A stretch of 64,000 nt of DNA, from the NCBI GenBank assembly GCA_963750535.1, contig CAVVRF010000002.1:186001-250000 (forward strand), in the 5' to 3' direction. Origin of the DNA: JAKFWF01 sp963750535 (GTDB lineage Bacteria; Pseudomonadota; Alphaproteobacteria; Rhizobiales; Hyphomicrobiaceae). Positions 1 through 8,640 of this stretch are shown here, piece by piece (positions within the stretch are counted from its first letter, which is position 1; every line of letters begins with the position of its first letter). The position numbers and the translations under genes are program-made. Below the pieces are notes generated by a model. It had not been told where the DNA came from. It was given only the letters and a program-made list of their open reading frames with translations, and ran no database searches.

Positions 1-2029
1 CCGAGTCCGAGTGCATCTCGCCCTCGACCTCGAGATCCGGCGCCCAGGTACGCAGGGTGGCCAGCACGTCGCGCATCTTGTGTGCCGACGAGGTGCTCTC
101 CGAGCCGAAGTTCGAATGCGACAGCAGCGCGACCTTCGGCACCAGGCCGAAGCGGCGCACCTCTTCGGCGGCGAGCAGCGTGATCTCGGCAAGCTGCTCC
201 GCGTCGGGATCGTAGGAGACGTAGGTGTCGGCGATGAACAGCGGGCCGGTCGGCAGGATCAGGCCCGACACGGTGGCAAAGCCGCGCACGCCGCCGCGCA
301 TGCCGATCACCTGGGAGACGTGGCGCAGTTGCGTGTGATAGCGACCGACCGTGCCGCAGATCATGGCATCGGCATCGCCGCGCTTCAGCAGCAGGCCGGC
401 GGTGACCGTGGAACCGCCGCGGACGATCCGCCGGGCGTGGCTCGGCGAGATGCCCTGGCGCTCGACCAGGCGCTCGTATTCGAGCGTCATCGCCGGCACG
501 CGCGGATCGGTGTCCTGGTCGAACACCTCGAGGTCGTGGTCGATCTTGAGACGCAGGCCGAGATGCGCGAGCATCCGCTTGATCGTGTCGCGCCGGCCGA
601 CCAGCACAGGCCGCGCCAGCCGCTCCATGATCACCTGCTGCGCCGCCTGCAGTACGTAAGGGTGCTCGCCCTCGGCGAAAACCAGGCGCCTGGGCTCCTT
701 GGCATGCTCGCTCTTGGCGGTATCGAAGATCGGCTTCATCACGAAGCCGGAGCGGTAGACGAACCGCGACAGCTTCTCGCGATAGGCTTCGAAATCGCCG
801 ATCGGCCGGGTCGCGACGCCGCTGTCGATCGCCGCGCGCGCCACCGCCGGCGCGATCTCCAGGATCAGTCGCGGGTCGAACGGCTTCGGGATGATGTAGT
901 CCGGGCCGAATACGAAAGTCTCGGCGCTGTAGGCAGAGAGCACGACGTCGGACGCCTCGCTTTCGGCGATCGAGGCCAGTGCCACCACCGCCGCCTTCTT
1001 CATCTCCTCGTTGATCGTGGTGGCGCCGACGTCCAACGCCCCGCGGAAGATGAACGGGAAGCAGAGCACGTTGTTGATCTGGTTCGGATAGTCGGTGCGG
1101 CCCGAGGCGATGATCGCGTCCGGCCGCACTTCCTTGACCTCCTCGGGCATGATCTCGGGCACCGGATTGGCGAGCGCGAAGATCAGCGGCCGCGGCGCCA
1201 TCGAGGCGACCATGTCGCGGCTGACGACACCGGCGGCGGACAGGCCCAGGAACACGTCGGCGCCGGCCATCACCTCGCCGATCTTGCGCGCCGGGGTGTC
1301 GCGGGCGTAGGGCTCCTTGTACGGGTCCATCAGCTCCTTGCGGCCCTTGTACACGACGCCCTTGATGTCGCAGACGAAGGTGTTCTCGCGCTTCAGGCCG
1401 AGGCTGACGAGCTGGTTGAGGCAGGCGAGCGCCGCCGCGCCGGCGCCGGAGCAGACGAGCTTCACCTCCTCGATGCGCTTGCCGACGACCTTCAGGCCGT
1501 TGACGATGCCGGCGGCGACGACGATCGCGGTGCCATGCTGGTCGTCGTGAAACACCGGGATCTTCATCCGCGCGCGCAGTCGCCGCTCGATCTCGAAGCA
1601 TTCCGGGCTCTTGATGTCCTCGAGATTGATGCCGCCGAAGGTCGGCTCGAGCCGCGCCACCGCCTCGACGAACGGCTCGATCTCCTTCTCCGCGATCTCG
1701 ATGTCATAGCAGTCGATCCCGGCGAACTTCTTGAACAGGACCGCCTTGCCCTCCATCACCGGCTTCGAGGCCAGCGGCCCGATATCGCCGAGGCCGAGCA
1801 CCGCGGTGCCATTCGTCACCACCCCGACGAGATTGCCGCGCGCGGTGTATCGCGTCGCGTTGGCCGGATCCTCGGCGATCGCCATGCAGGCGTGCGCGAC
1901 GCCCGGCGAATAGGCCAGGCCCAGGTCGTGCTGGTTGGCGACCGGCTTGGTCGCGTGGACCGCGATCTTACCCGGCGGATCGGCTTCGTGATAATCCAGA
2001 GCCTGCTGGCGCAGATCGTTCTGGGGCAT
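1..2029 (-). CDS. maeB: NADP-type malic enzyme with C-terminal phosphotransacetylase-like domain (partial, 3' end beyond left edge)
   Basis: Oxidative decarboxylation of malate to pyruvate in the cytoplasm, feeding NAD(P)H and acetyl-CoA supply. 676 codons are visible before the left edge; the family is about 750-770 residues, so roughly the last 80 are missing. The N-terminal malic domain shows LAYSPGVA (catalytic Tyr about residue 40), GKAVLFKKFAGID and the metal-site FHDDQHGTA. A Rossmann stretch GAGAAALACL follows. From about residue 430 the sequence is phosphotransacetylase-like (LVFAEGEHPYVLQAA onward), the architecture of bacterial MaeB/Tme/Dme. The start at 2029 has a good purine-rich ribosome site (GGGAGGGG) just upstream. 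It is divergent from the Rieske oxygenase gene. NAD versus NADP preference cannot be read from sequence. Confidence 0.95.
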   Translation of the reverse strand, partial: MPQNDLRQQALDYHEADPPGKIAVHATKPVANQHDLGLAYSPGVAHACMAIAEDPANATRYTARGNLVGVVTNGTAVLGLGDIGPLASKPVMEGKAVLFKKFAGIDCYDIEIAEKEIEPFVEAVARLEPTFGGINLEDIKSPECFEIERRLRARMKIPVFHDDQHGTAIVVAAGIVNGLKVVGKRIEEVKLVCSGAGAAALACLNQLVSLGLKRENTFVCDIKGVVYKGRKELMDPYKEPYARDTPARKIGEVMAGADVFLGLSAAGVVSRDMVASMAPRPLIFALANPVPEIMPEEVKEVRPDAIIASGRTDYPNQINNVLCFPFIFRGALDVGATTINEEMKKAAVVALASIAESEASDVVLSAYSAETFVFGPDYIIPKPFDPRLILEIAPAVARAAIDSGVATRPIGDFEAYREKLSRFVYRSGFVMKPIFDTAKSEHAKEPRRLVFAEGEHPYVLQAAQQVIMERLARPVLVGRRDTIKRMLAHLGLRLKIDHDLEVFDQDTDPRVPAMTLEYERLVERQGISPSHARRIVRGGSTVTAGLLLKRGDADAMICGTVGRYHTQLRHVSQVIGMRGGVRGFATVSGLILPTGPLFIADTYVSYDPDAEQLAEITLLAAEEVRRFGLVPKVALLSHSNFGSESTSSAHKMRDVLATLRTWAPDLEVEGEMHSDS

Positions 2030-2243
2030 GTCCCCTCCCTTGACTCCCGATTGCCGAGGCTTGCACGCTCCGGCCCAATTTGGAAGCAGGTACGCAACGA
2101 TCTTGCGCACCCGCCATGCGGTGCCGACGGCCACGGGGCCGCATCGGCAATTCAAATCGTCGCAAATTGAACATCGCCGCGACGCTGTCGGACCTACCGT
2201 CGGCAGTGTCAGCCCGATCGCGCCGCCATCACCGGAGCACCGA

Positions 2244-3500
2244 ATGACTTCGCCGACCTCGAACGCCGATTTCCATCGCGCCCTGCAGACCCGGCGGGCC
2301 GATCACAGCCTGATCCAGGCATTCTACCAGGATCCGGCGCTCCACCGGCTCGACATCGAGAACATTTTCTACCGCGAATGGATTTTCGCCGGCCACGATT
2401 GCGAGATCGCCAAAACCGGCGATTACTTCACGCTGCAGCTCGGCGACTATTCGATCATCGTGACGCGCGATGCCGAGGGCCGGGTGCGTGCGCACCACAA
2501 CGCCTGCCGGCATCGCGGCTACAAGGTGTGCGATGCGGCCAGAGGCAACGTCAAGCGCCGCTTCGTCTGCCCATATCACCAGTGGTCCTACGAGCTCGAC
2601 GGCAGTCTGGCGCGCACGCGCGGCATGGGCGCGGGGTTCGATCCCAAGGCGCACGGCCTGAAACCAGTGCACGCAGAAAGCGTCGGCGGCTGGATTTTCG
2701 TCTGCGTGGCGAATGATGCGCCCGACTTCGGCGCGTTCCGCGCGGCCGTCGCACCGTACCTGGCGCCCTACGATCTGAGCAACACCAAGGTCGCCTTCGA
2801 ATCGCGGATCGTCGAGAAGGGCAACTGGAAGCTCGTGATGGAGAACAATCGCGAGTGCTACCATTGCGTCGGCTCGCATCCCGAGCTGTGCCGCACCTTC
2901 CCCGACACCCCGGTGCACGCCGGCGTCGAGGGCACGGCCGACGTGCGCCACGTCGCCAATTTCGTCGAGGCATGGGAGGCAAAGGGCTTGCCGGGGCGCT
3001 TCAAGATCGCCGACGACGCCCAGTACCGTGTGATGCGGCTGCCGTTCCTCGACCAGGCCCGATCGATGACCATGACGGGTGAGCCGGCAGTATCGAAGCG
3101 CCTCGGCCGCGCGCCGGAAAGCGAGAACTGCGGCGACGTGCTGCTCTACCACTACCCGTCGACCTGGAACCACGTCACCGCCGATCACGCGATCAGCTTC
3201 CGCTGCCTGCCGCTCAGCGCGACGGAGACCGAGCTCGTCACCAAGTGGCTGGTGCCGAAGGACGCGATCGAGGGCCGCGACTATGACCTCAAGACGCTGA
3301 CCGAGGTGTGGATCGCGACCAACGATCAGGATGCTGCCCTGGTTGAACGCAACGCCGAGGGTATTCGCTCGCCGGCCTACGAGCCGGGGCCTTATTCAGC
3401 CGTGCACGAGGCCGGAGTGATCCAGTTCATCGATTGGTATTGCGGCGCCTTGGAAAAGCGGCTCGGCGGCGAGAGATCGAAGCTCAAGGCGGCGGAGTGA
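2244..3500 (+). CDS. Rieske-type aromatic ring-hydroxylating / N-demethylating oxygenase alpha subunit (GbcA-like)
   Basis: 418 residues. The Rieske 2Fe-2S ligands are C88-x-H90 and C109-x2-H112; the mononuclear iron site is H207, H212 (ECYHCVGSHPE) and probably D361 (TNDQD). The string ENNRECYHC resembles glycine-betaine and stachydrine demethylating oxygenases (GbcA/Stc2) more than classical biphenyl dioxygenases, so an N-methyl or quaternary-amine substrate is inferred, not shown. The enzyme needs a separate ferredoxin reductase, and none is encoded nearby. Start chosen at the ATG at 2244 because conserved sequence begins soon after it; the open frame extends further upstream to 2028 without family-like sequence. 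Divergent from malic enzyme with about 215 bases between starts; convergent with the phhB-like gene. Confidence 0.88.
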   Translation: MTSPTSNADFHRALQTRRADHSLIQAFYQDPALHRLDIENIFYREWIFAGHDCEIAKTGDYFTLQLGDYSIIVTRDAEGRVRAHHNACRHRGYKVCDAARGNVKRRFVCPYHQWSYELDGSLARTRGMGAGFDPKAHGLKPVHAESVGGWIFVCVANDAPDFGAFRAAVAPYLAPYDLSNTKVAFESRIVEKGNWKLVMENNRECYHCVGSHPELCRTFPDTPVHAGVEGTADVRHVANFVEAWEAKGLPGRFKIADDAQYRVMRLPFLDQARSMTMTGEPAVSKRLGRAPESENCGDVLLYHYPSTWNHVTADHAISFRCLPLSATETELVTKWLVPKDAIEGRDYDLKTLTEVWIATNDQDAALVERNAEGIRSPAYEPGPYSAVHEAGVIQFIDWYCGALEKRLGGERSKLKAAE

Positions 3501-3522
3501 GGCGAGCGGAATCGCTCTGGCA

Positions 3523-3798
3523 CTACCCCGCGAGCTGGTCCATCGCCGTCGCGAGCTTGAGGTCGCGTTCCGTCACGCCGCCGGCATCGTGGGTCGAAAG
3601 CGTGACGTCGACCCGGTTCCAGACGTTCGACCACTCGGGATGGTGATTCATCTTTTCCGCCACCATCGCCACCCGCGTCATGAAGCCGAATGCGGCATTG
3701 AAGTCGGCGAACTTGAACGAGCGCGCGATCGCCTCGCGGCCATCCACCCGATGCCATTCGGGCAGCGTCGTCAGCGCCGCGGCGATCTCCGTAGTCAT
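3523..3798 (-). CDS. phhB: 4a-hydroxytetrahydrobiopterin dehydratase (pterin-4a-carbinolamine dehydratase)
   Basis: 91 residues, normal length for the PCD/DCoH family. It dehydrates 4a-hydroxy-tetrahydropterin, regenerating cofactor for aromatic amino acid hydroxylases. The signature is intact: EKMNHHPEW (H52, H53, P54) and the second block TLSTHDAGG (H70, D71), which carry the catalytic histidines. It lies 34 bases downstream of the oligopeptidase F gene on the same strand, so the two are probably co-transcribed, though no functional link is evident. No phenylalanine hydroxylase is encoded in the window; the pterin partner must be elsewhere, or the protein acts in molybdopterin or another pterin context. 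Confidence 0.93.
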   Translation of the reverse strand: MTTEIAAALTTLPEWHRVDGREAIARSFKFADFNAAFGFMTRVAMVAEKMNHHPEWSNVWNRVDVTLSTHDAGGVTERDLKLATAMDQLAG

Positions 3799-3832
3799 CG
3801 AGCTTGCGAGCCATGGCGATACGCGCCTCCGG

Positions 3833-5662
3833 TTACATCCGCTCCAACTCGTCGATCATGCCCTCGATCACCTTGAGGCCCTTGCCCCAGAACTCCGGCT
3901 TCGACGCGTCGAGGCCGAACGGGGCGAGCAGCTCGGAATGGTGCTTCGAGCCGCCGGCTTTCAGCATGTCGAAGTACTTCGCCACGAAGCCCGGGTGCGC
4001 CTCGCTGTAGAGACCATAGAGCGAATTCACCAGGCAGTCGCCGAACGCGTAGGCGTAGACGTAGAACGGCGAATGGATGAAGTGCGGGATGTAGGTCCAG
4101 AACACCTCGTAGCCGGGCTTGAAGTCGATCGCCGGCCCGAGGCTCTCGGCCTGGATGCTCATCCACAGCTCGTTGATCTGGTCGCTGGTCAGCTCGCCTT
4201 CGCGGCGCGCGGTGTGGATCTTGCGCTCGAAACTGTAGAACGCGATCTGCCGCACCACCGTATTGAGCATGTCCTCGACCTTGCCGGCGAGCAGCGCCTT
4301 GCGCTCGCGCGCGTCCTTGGCGCCGGCGAGCAGCGCCTTGAAAGTCAGCATCTCGCCGAACACCGACGCGGTCTCGGCCAGGGTGAGCGGCGTCTGCGAG
4401 AGCAGCGGCCCCTGTTTCGCCGCCAGAACCTGATGCACGCCGTGCCCCAGCTCGTGGGCCAGCGTCATCACATCGCGCGACTTGCCCTGGTAGTTGAGCA
4501 GCACGTACGGGTGGGCTGACGGCACGGTCGGATGCGCGAAGGCGCCAGGCGACTTGCCGGGCCTGGTCGGCGCGTCGATCCAGCGCTTGGCGAAGAACTC
4601 CCCGGCGATCCCGGCCATCTCCGGCGCGAAGCCACGATAGGCGTCGAGCACCATGGTCTCGGCCTCGGCCCATGGGATGATGCGCTCCGGCTTCTCCGGC
4701 AGCGGCGCGTTGCGGTCCCAGTGGGCGAGGCGATCGAGGCCCAGCCATTTCGCCTTCATCGCGTAATAGCGGTGCGACAGCCGCGGATAGGCCGCGCGCA
4801 CGGCATCCACCAGCGCCTCGACCACCGGCCCCTCGACCTTGTTCGACAGGTGGCGGGCGTCGGCGATGTCCTTGAAACTGCGCCAGCGGTCGGAAATCTC
4901 CTTGTCCTTGGCCAGGGTATTGGTGATCAGCGTGAAAAGGCGGATATTGTCCTTGAACGTCACCGCCAAGGCTTCGGCGCCTGCTTGACGCTTGGCGCGG
5001 TCGGCGCTGGTCAGCATGTTGAGCGTCGGCTCGATGGTAAGCGGCTCGTCGTGGCCCGCGACCTTGAAACGAAGACCGGTCATGGTCTCGTCGAACAGCC
5101 GGTTGAAGGCCCCGCGCGAGGTCTGTCCCTTCTCGTGGAACAGCTTCTCGAGCTTTTCCTCCAGCTGGTGCGGCTTCTCCTTGCGCAGGTCGTCGAGCCA
5201 CGGCTTGTAGCGAGCCAGCGCCGGCACCTCGAGGGCGCTCGCCAACGCCGCATCGTCGATCTGGTTCAGCTCCAGCTCGAAGAAGATCAGCTCGGCCGAA
5301 ATGTTGGTCAGCTGCTCGGAGGTGTCGCCGTAGAATTTCGCCCGTGCCGGGTCGGCCTGGTTGCCGGCATAGAGCAGGCCGGCGTAGGAGCCGAGCCGGC
5401 CCATCAGGTCGGACAGGACCTCGTAGGCGACAATCGCCTCGGCCAACCCCGCGCCGTCGGCACCCATGCCGGTGAGCTTGCCCTGGTAGCGCTCCCGCAT
5501 GCGCTTTGCTTCCGCCGCCGCCTTGGCGAGGTCGGCCTTGATCTGCGGCGCATCCATCGCCGGGTAGAGATCGGCCAGATTCCACTCCGGCATGGCGCCG
5601 AGATCGGCGGCGGCGGCGTTCGTTGCACTGATGGCGGCAGAGTGGGCGCGCATGTGGCTCAT
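3833..5662 (-). CDS. pepF: Oligoendopeptidase F, M3 family zinc metallopeptidase
   Basis: 609 residues, normal for bacterial PepF. A cytoplasmic oligopeptidase that trims short peptides. The zinc motif is HELGH at residues 403-407, with a conserved downstream glutamate block (TLAETASVFGEM, about 428-439) giving the third ligand. The N-terminal helical M3 region precedes it and an aromatic-rich block (FWTYIPHFIHSPFYVYAYAFGD) near residue 545 matches the substrate-tyrosine region of the family. Several Met codons sit near the N-terminus; conserved sequence starts at about residue 20 (MPEWNLADLYP), so the true start could be as low as 5590. Upstream (5663-5948) is an unusually AT-rich patch near 5868-5900 that could hold its promoter. 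Confidence 0.93.
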   Translation of the reverse strand: MSHMRAHSAAISATNAAAADLGAMPEWNLADLYPAMDAPQIKADLAKAAAEAKRMRERYQGKLTGMGADGAGLAEAIVAYEVLSDLMGRLGSYAGLLYAGNQADPARAKFYGDTSEQLTNISAELIFFELELNQIDDAALASALEVPALARYKPWLDDLRKEKPHQLEEKLEKLFHEKGQTSRGAFNRLFDETMTGLRFKVAGHDEPLTIEPTLNMLTSADRAKRQAGAEALAVTFKDNIRLFTLITNTLAKDKEISDRWRSFKDIADARHLSNKVEGPVVEALVDAVRAAYPRLSHRYYAMKAKWLGLDRLAHWDRNAPLPEKPERIIPWAEAETMVLDAYRGFAPEMAGIAGEFFAKRWIDAPTRPGKSPGAFAHPTVPSAHPYVLLNYQGKSRDVMTLAHELGHGVHQVLAAKQGPLLSQTPLTLAETASVFGEMLTFKALLAGAKDARERKALLAGKVEDMLNTVVRQIAFYSFERKIHTARREGELTSDQINELWMSIQAESLGPAIDFKPGYEVFWTYIPHFIHSPFYVYAYAFGDCLVNSLYGLYSEAHPGFVAKYFDMLKAGGSKHHSELLAPFGLDASKPEFWGKGLKVIEGMIDELERM

Positions 5663-5948
5663 GATCCTCGAATTGTTTCGGCCCGGAACTTGGCTCAGGC
5701 GAGCGCCCGGATCAAGGCACGCGCCTCAACTTCCCCTCATGGCAGCGCGGGCCCTGGCGAAAATGGTGCCGACACATCGGCCATTGTCGGCTGGCCCGCC
5801 GCATCCGGCCGGCTCCGCGCAGCGGAGTCGGATGCAGCCGTCATGGATCAATTAATGGTGGGCCGTTTGCCATATTATTGATATTACTAATATATTTGCC
5901 GCTCTGCCACTCCCGGCTGCCACTCGGACGGAAACGGACTCTATCTCG

Positions 5949-6179
5949 TCATCCGTCCACATCCGTCTCGCGATTTCCTCGATTGCCCGTCTTCTCGCCG
6001 CGCGCCAAACGGATCGCCTCGCGCAGTATGTCGCGATCGCCGATGTGGTTGGCGAGGATCAGTGCCAGCTTGGCGTTCATCCGCATCGCCGCCTCGTCGC
6101 TTAGGTCGCGCTGGCTGGAGATCAACTCCTCGTAGAAGCCGTCCGGATCGGCGATATTGGGTGTCGTGATCAAAGGCAT
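5949..6179 (-). CDS. DUF2783 domain-containing small protein
   Basis: 76 residues, start ATG at 6179 only 14 bases after the stop of the flavin monooxygenase gene, so translated from the same mRNA. The first 60 residues (MPLITTPNIADPDGFYEEL onward) match what I recall of DUF2783, a small helical family typically found beside FAD-dependent hydroxylases of aromatic catabolism. The C-terminus is short, charged and glycine/asparagine-rich (GEKTGNRGNRETDVDG). No enzymatic motif is visible; a role as a small accessory or stabilising partner of the monooxygenase is inference from context. Confidence 0.75.
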   Translation of the reverse strand: MPLITTPNIADPDGFYEELISSQRDLSDEAAMRMNAKLALILANHIGDRDILREAIRLARGEKTGNRGNRETDVDG

Positions 6180-6193
6180 GGCGGCTTCCTCCC

Positions 6194-7807
6194 TCAATTG
6201 CCGCAGGCGCGTGCGATCGCGGCCTTGATGCGGGCCTCGTCGAAGCCCCGCCAGCGTGCGGCCACGTGCTGATCGGGGCGGAGGAGATAGACCGTGCCCG
6301 GTACGCCGTCGTAGCGCGAATTCAACAGGCCCTTCGTGTCCGCGATGTCGCGGCCGACGGCGATGACCTTGGCGCCGACCCGGCCGGCCTTGATCTCGCG
6401 CGCCTCGGTCAGGTTGCCGAACGTGAGCACGGTGAATGTATTGCCCCCGACCACATCGAGCAGCCAGCCACTGCGGCCGCCGACTGCAATGGGCGCGTCC
6501 GGAGCATTGCGGCCGGGCGGCGCGCTGCCGCCGAAGCTCGATTCGTCCGGTGTGTTGAGGGGTGAGTTCACATAGGGCGTCGGCGTCGACAGCCGTCCGC
6601 TGTTGACGAGCGGGCGGGCGAAGGCCTCGGTGCCGGCAAGCTCGAGCACGGCGTCGCGGTAGAGCCGGCTGGAAGCACTCTTCGGCGTGATGAAATCCGT
6701 CGAGCGCGTCGAGTTCAACAGGTTGTCGTCGGCGGCAAACGCGCGCTCGGCATTGTAGGTGTCGAGCAGCGCGACCGGCGCCTCCCCCCGCATCACGAGC
6801 GCAAGCTTCCAGGCGAGGTTGTCGACGTCCTGCACGCCCGTGTTGGCCCCGCGCGCGCCGAACGGCGAGACCTGGTGGGCGGCATCGCCCGCAAACAGCA
6901 CACGGCCGTGACGGAAGTTGTCGATACGGCGGCACGCGAACTGGTAGATCGACACCCACTCGAGCTCGAACTCGGCATCGGGCCCGAGCATCGCGCGGAT
7001 GCGCGGCAAGACGCGCTCGGGCTTCTTCTCCTCGTCGGGGTTGGCGTCCCAGCCGAGCTGGAAGTCGATGCGCCAGACGTTATCGGCCTGCTTGTGCAGC
7101 AGCACCGATTGGCCGGGGTGGAACGGTGGGTCGAACCAGAACCAGCGCTCGGTCGGGAACGCGGCCTTCATCACCACGTCGGCGATCAGGAAGCGGTCGT
7201 GGAAGAATTGCCCGGTGAACTCGGCGCCAACCATGCGCCGCAAATCGGAGTTGGCGCCGTCGCAGGCGATCACCCATTGCGCCTCCACCTGGAAGATGCC
7301 GTCCGGCGTCTCGACCGCAAGGCTCGCGTGGTCCTCGGCCTGCCGGATGCTGACTACCTTGTGCTTCCAGCGCAGGTCGATGAGCCCGGTCGCCTTGCAG
7401 CGCTCGATCAGCATCTCCTCCAGGTAGTACTGCTGCAGGTTGATCATGGCCGGCATCTTGTGGTCGGCCTCGGGCAGCAGATCGAACTGGTAGGACAGCT
7501 TGTCCTTGAAGAAGACCTTGCCGACCTTCCAGCTGACACCCTTCTCGACCATCGGGCCCGCGCATCCGAGCCGGTCCCAGATCTCGAGCGGCCGCTTGGC
7601 GTAGCACACCGCGCGCGAGCCGATGCTCACCGTGTTGTTGTCGTCGAGCACGACCACAGGCTGGCCGTGAAAGGCCAGGTCGAGCGCCGCGGTGAGGCCG
7701 ATCGGTCCGGCACCGACCACGACGACCGGGTGCCGCTTGACTTGTCCACTCGCTTGCTCGGGCGAGCGCACGTAGGGAAACTGCGGATAGGCATAGGTCT
7801 TCAGCAT
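6194..7807 (-). CDS. FAD-dependent aromatic hydroxylase (MhpA/PobA-type class A flavin monooxygenase)
   Basis: 537 residues. Uses FAD and NAD(P)H to hydroxylate an aromatic ring. Visible family motifs in order: the dinucleotide fold GAGPIG (residues 32-37) followed by an acidic strand end VVVLDD, the DG motif ACDGANS (181-187), and the GD motif LFAGDAAHQVSPFGARG (about 304-320) that contacts FAD ribose. The C-terminal thioredoxin-like portion resembles 3-(3-hydroxyphenyl)propionate hydroxylase. The open frame extends to 7918, but the ATG at 7807 gives the expected short N-terminus. Its neighbours are DUF2783 (downstream) and a VOC protein (upstream, same strand, 154-base gap), with a divergent MarR regulator: the usual setting of an aromatic-acid degradation module. 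The exact substrate is not deducible. Confidence 0.88.
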   Translation of the reverse strand: MLKTYAYPQFPYVRSPEQASGQVKRHPVVVVGAGPIGLTAALDLAFHGQPVVVLDDNNTVSIGSRAVCYAKRPLEIWDRLGCAGPMVEKGVSWKVGKVFFKDKLSYQFDLLPEADHKMPAMINLQQYYLEEMLIERCKATGLIDLRWKHKVVSIRQAEDHASLAVETPDGIFQVEAQWVIACDGANSDLRRMVGAEFTGQFFHDRFLIADVVMKAAFPTERWFWFDPPFHPGQSVLLHKQADNVWRIDFQLGWDANPDEEKKPERVLPRIRAMLGPDAEFELEWVSIYQFACRRIDNFRHGRVLFAGDAAHQVSPFGARGANTGVQDVDNLAWKLALVMRGEAPVALLDTYNAERAFAADDNLLNSTRSTDFITPKSASSRLYRDAVLELAGTEAFARPLVNSGRLSTPTPYVNSPLNTPDESSFGGSAPPGRNAPDAPIAVGGRSGWLLDVVGGNTFTVLTFGNLTEAREIKAGRVGAKVIAVGRDIADTKGLLNSRYDGVPGTVYLLRPDQHVAARWRGFDEARIKAAIARACGN

Positions 7808-7961
7808 GAGGGCCTCATGGCTGTATCGTGCCGCAATCCAGGCGGGCGGGCCGGCGCCAAGGTCAATGACTGGTCTTGACCGGGACGCCCTGGAACAGCG
7901 CTTTCGCAGCTTCGCCAAGGCCCGCGGGTTCAGATGGGGGCAGGCAAGTCGCGACAGCAGC

Positions 7962-8504
7962 TCACGCCCCGTCGGCGAATTCCTTCTCGTGCAGCCAAGC
8001 GTTGTGGCGCGGCGGCTTCTTGGTCTGCGACCACTCCTCGATCATCGCCGGCGCAGCCTCTTTCATCTTCCGCAACTGCTCGGGCGTTGCCGTCCATGTC
8101 GCCACCTCGAGCCGGTGGCCGCTCGGGTCCCAGAAGTAGATCGATTGGAAGATGGTGTGGTTGGTCGGGCCGACAACCTCGAGCCCGTTCGCCTCGGCGC
8201 GCGCCTTCTGCGCCATCAGCGCATCCATGTCTGCCACCTGGAAGGCGATGTGCTGCGTCCAATCCGGTGTGTTCGGGTCGCGGCCCATTGGCGCGGAGTT
8301 CGGCAGCTCGAAGAATGCAAGGATGTTGCCTGCGCCCGCATCGAGGAAGATGTGCATGTAGGGATCGGGCGCCTTGGTGGAGGGGACCTTGTCCTCGGCG
8401 ATCGCGCCGAGCAGGTCCATGTCCATGACGCGCTTGTAGAACTCCACCGTCTGCTTGGCGTCTTTGCAGCGGTAGGCGACGTGATGAATCTGCTGGATCG
8501 ACAT
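7962..8504 (-). CDS. VOC-superfamily protein (glyoxalase / extradiol dioxygenase-like)
   Basis: 180 residues, one VOC domain made of two beta-alpha-beta-beta-beta halves. Probable metal ligands are H7/H8 (IHHVAY), H85 (TQHIAF) and E133 (HRLEVATW), the H/H/E pattern of type I extradiol dioxygenases and glyoxalases. Placement immediately before the flavin hydroxylase suggests it acts on the hydroxylated ring or on a reactive intermediate, but single-domain VOC proteins are functionally diverse. The ATG at 8504 is preferred: the frame continues upstream to 8663, but that extension would run across the divergent regulator's palindromic operator. About 40 bases lie between this start and that palindrome. 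Confidence 0.82.
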   Translation of the reverse strand: MSIQQIHHVAYRCKDAKQTVEFYKRVMDMDLLGAIAEDKVPSTKAPDPYMHIFLDAGAGNILAFFELPNSAPMGRDPNTPDWTQHIAFQVADMDALMAQKARAEANGLEVVGPTNHTIFQSIYFWDPSGHRLEVATWTATPEQLRKMKEAAPAMIEEWSQTKKPPRHNAWLHEKEFADGA

Positions 8505-8546
8505 GGGGCGGTCCTCCAATGTTCGCTTGTGCATCTGAGCTGGATA

Positions 8547-8566
8547 ATAGTAACATTTGTTACTAT
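8547..8566. promoter_or_regulatory. Perfect 9-2-9 palindrome, probable MarR operator
   Basis: ATAGTAACA-TT-TGTTACTAT is an exact inverted repeat in an otherwise GC-rich intergenic region between the divergent VOC gene (start 8504) and MarR gene (start 8641). A roughly 20-bp AT-rich dyad in the shared promoter region of a marR-type gene and its target is the standard arrangement of this regulator family. That the adjacent MarR binds it is inferred. Confidence 0.7.
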
Positions 8567-8640
8567 CGACTCGCCACGATTGCAATCGAAATCCTTCCAG
8601 CTCACACCAGGGATGCGGAAGAGACACGGCGGCAGGGAAA

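Noticed and set aside
11..2170. A 719-codon open frame on the + strand opposite malic enzyme
   Set aside because: The opposite strand encodes a clear malic enzyme. High GC and codon bias produce long antisense frames here; the translated product is His/Arg/Asp-rich with no family motif.
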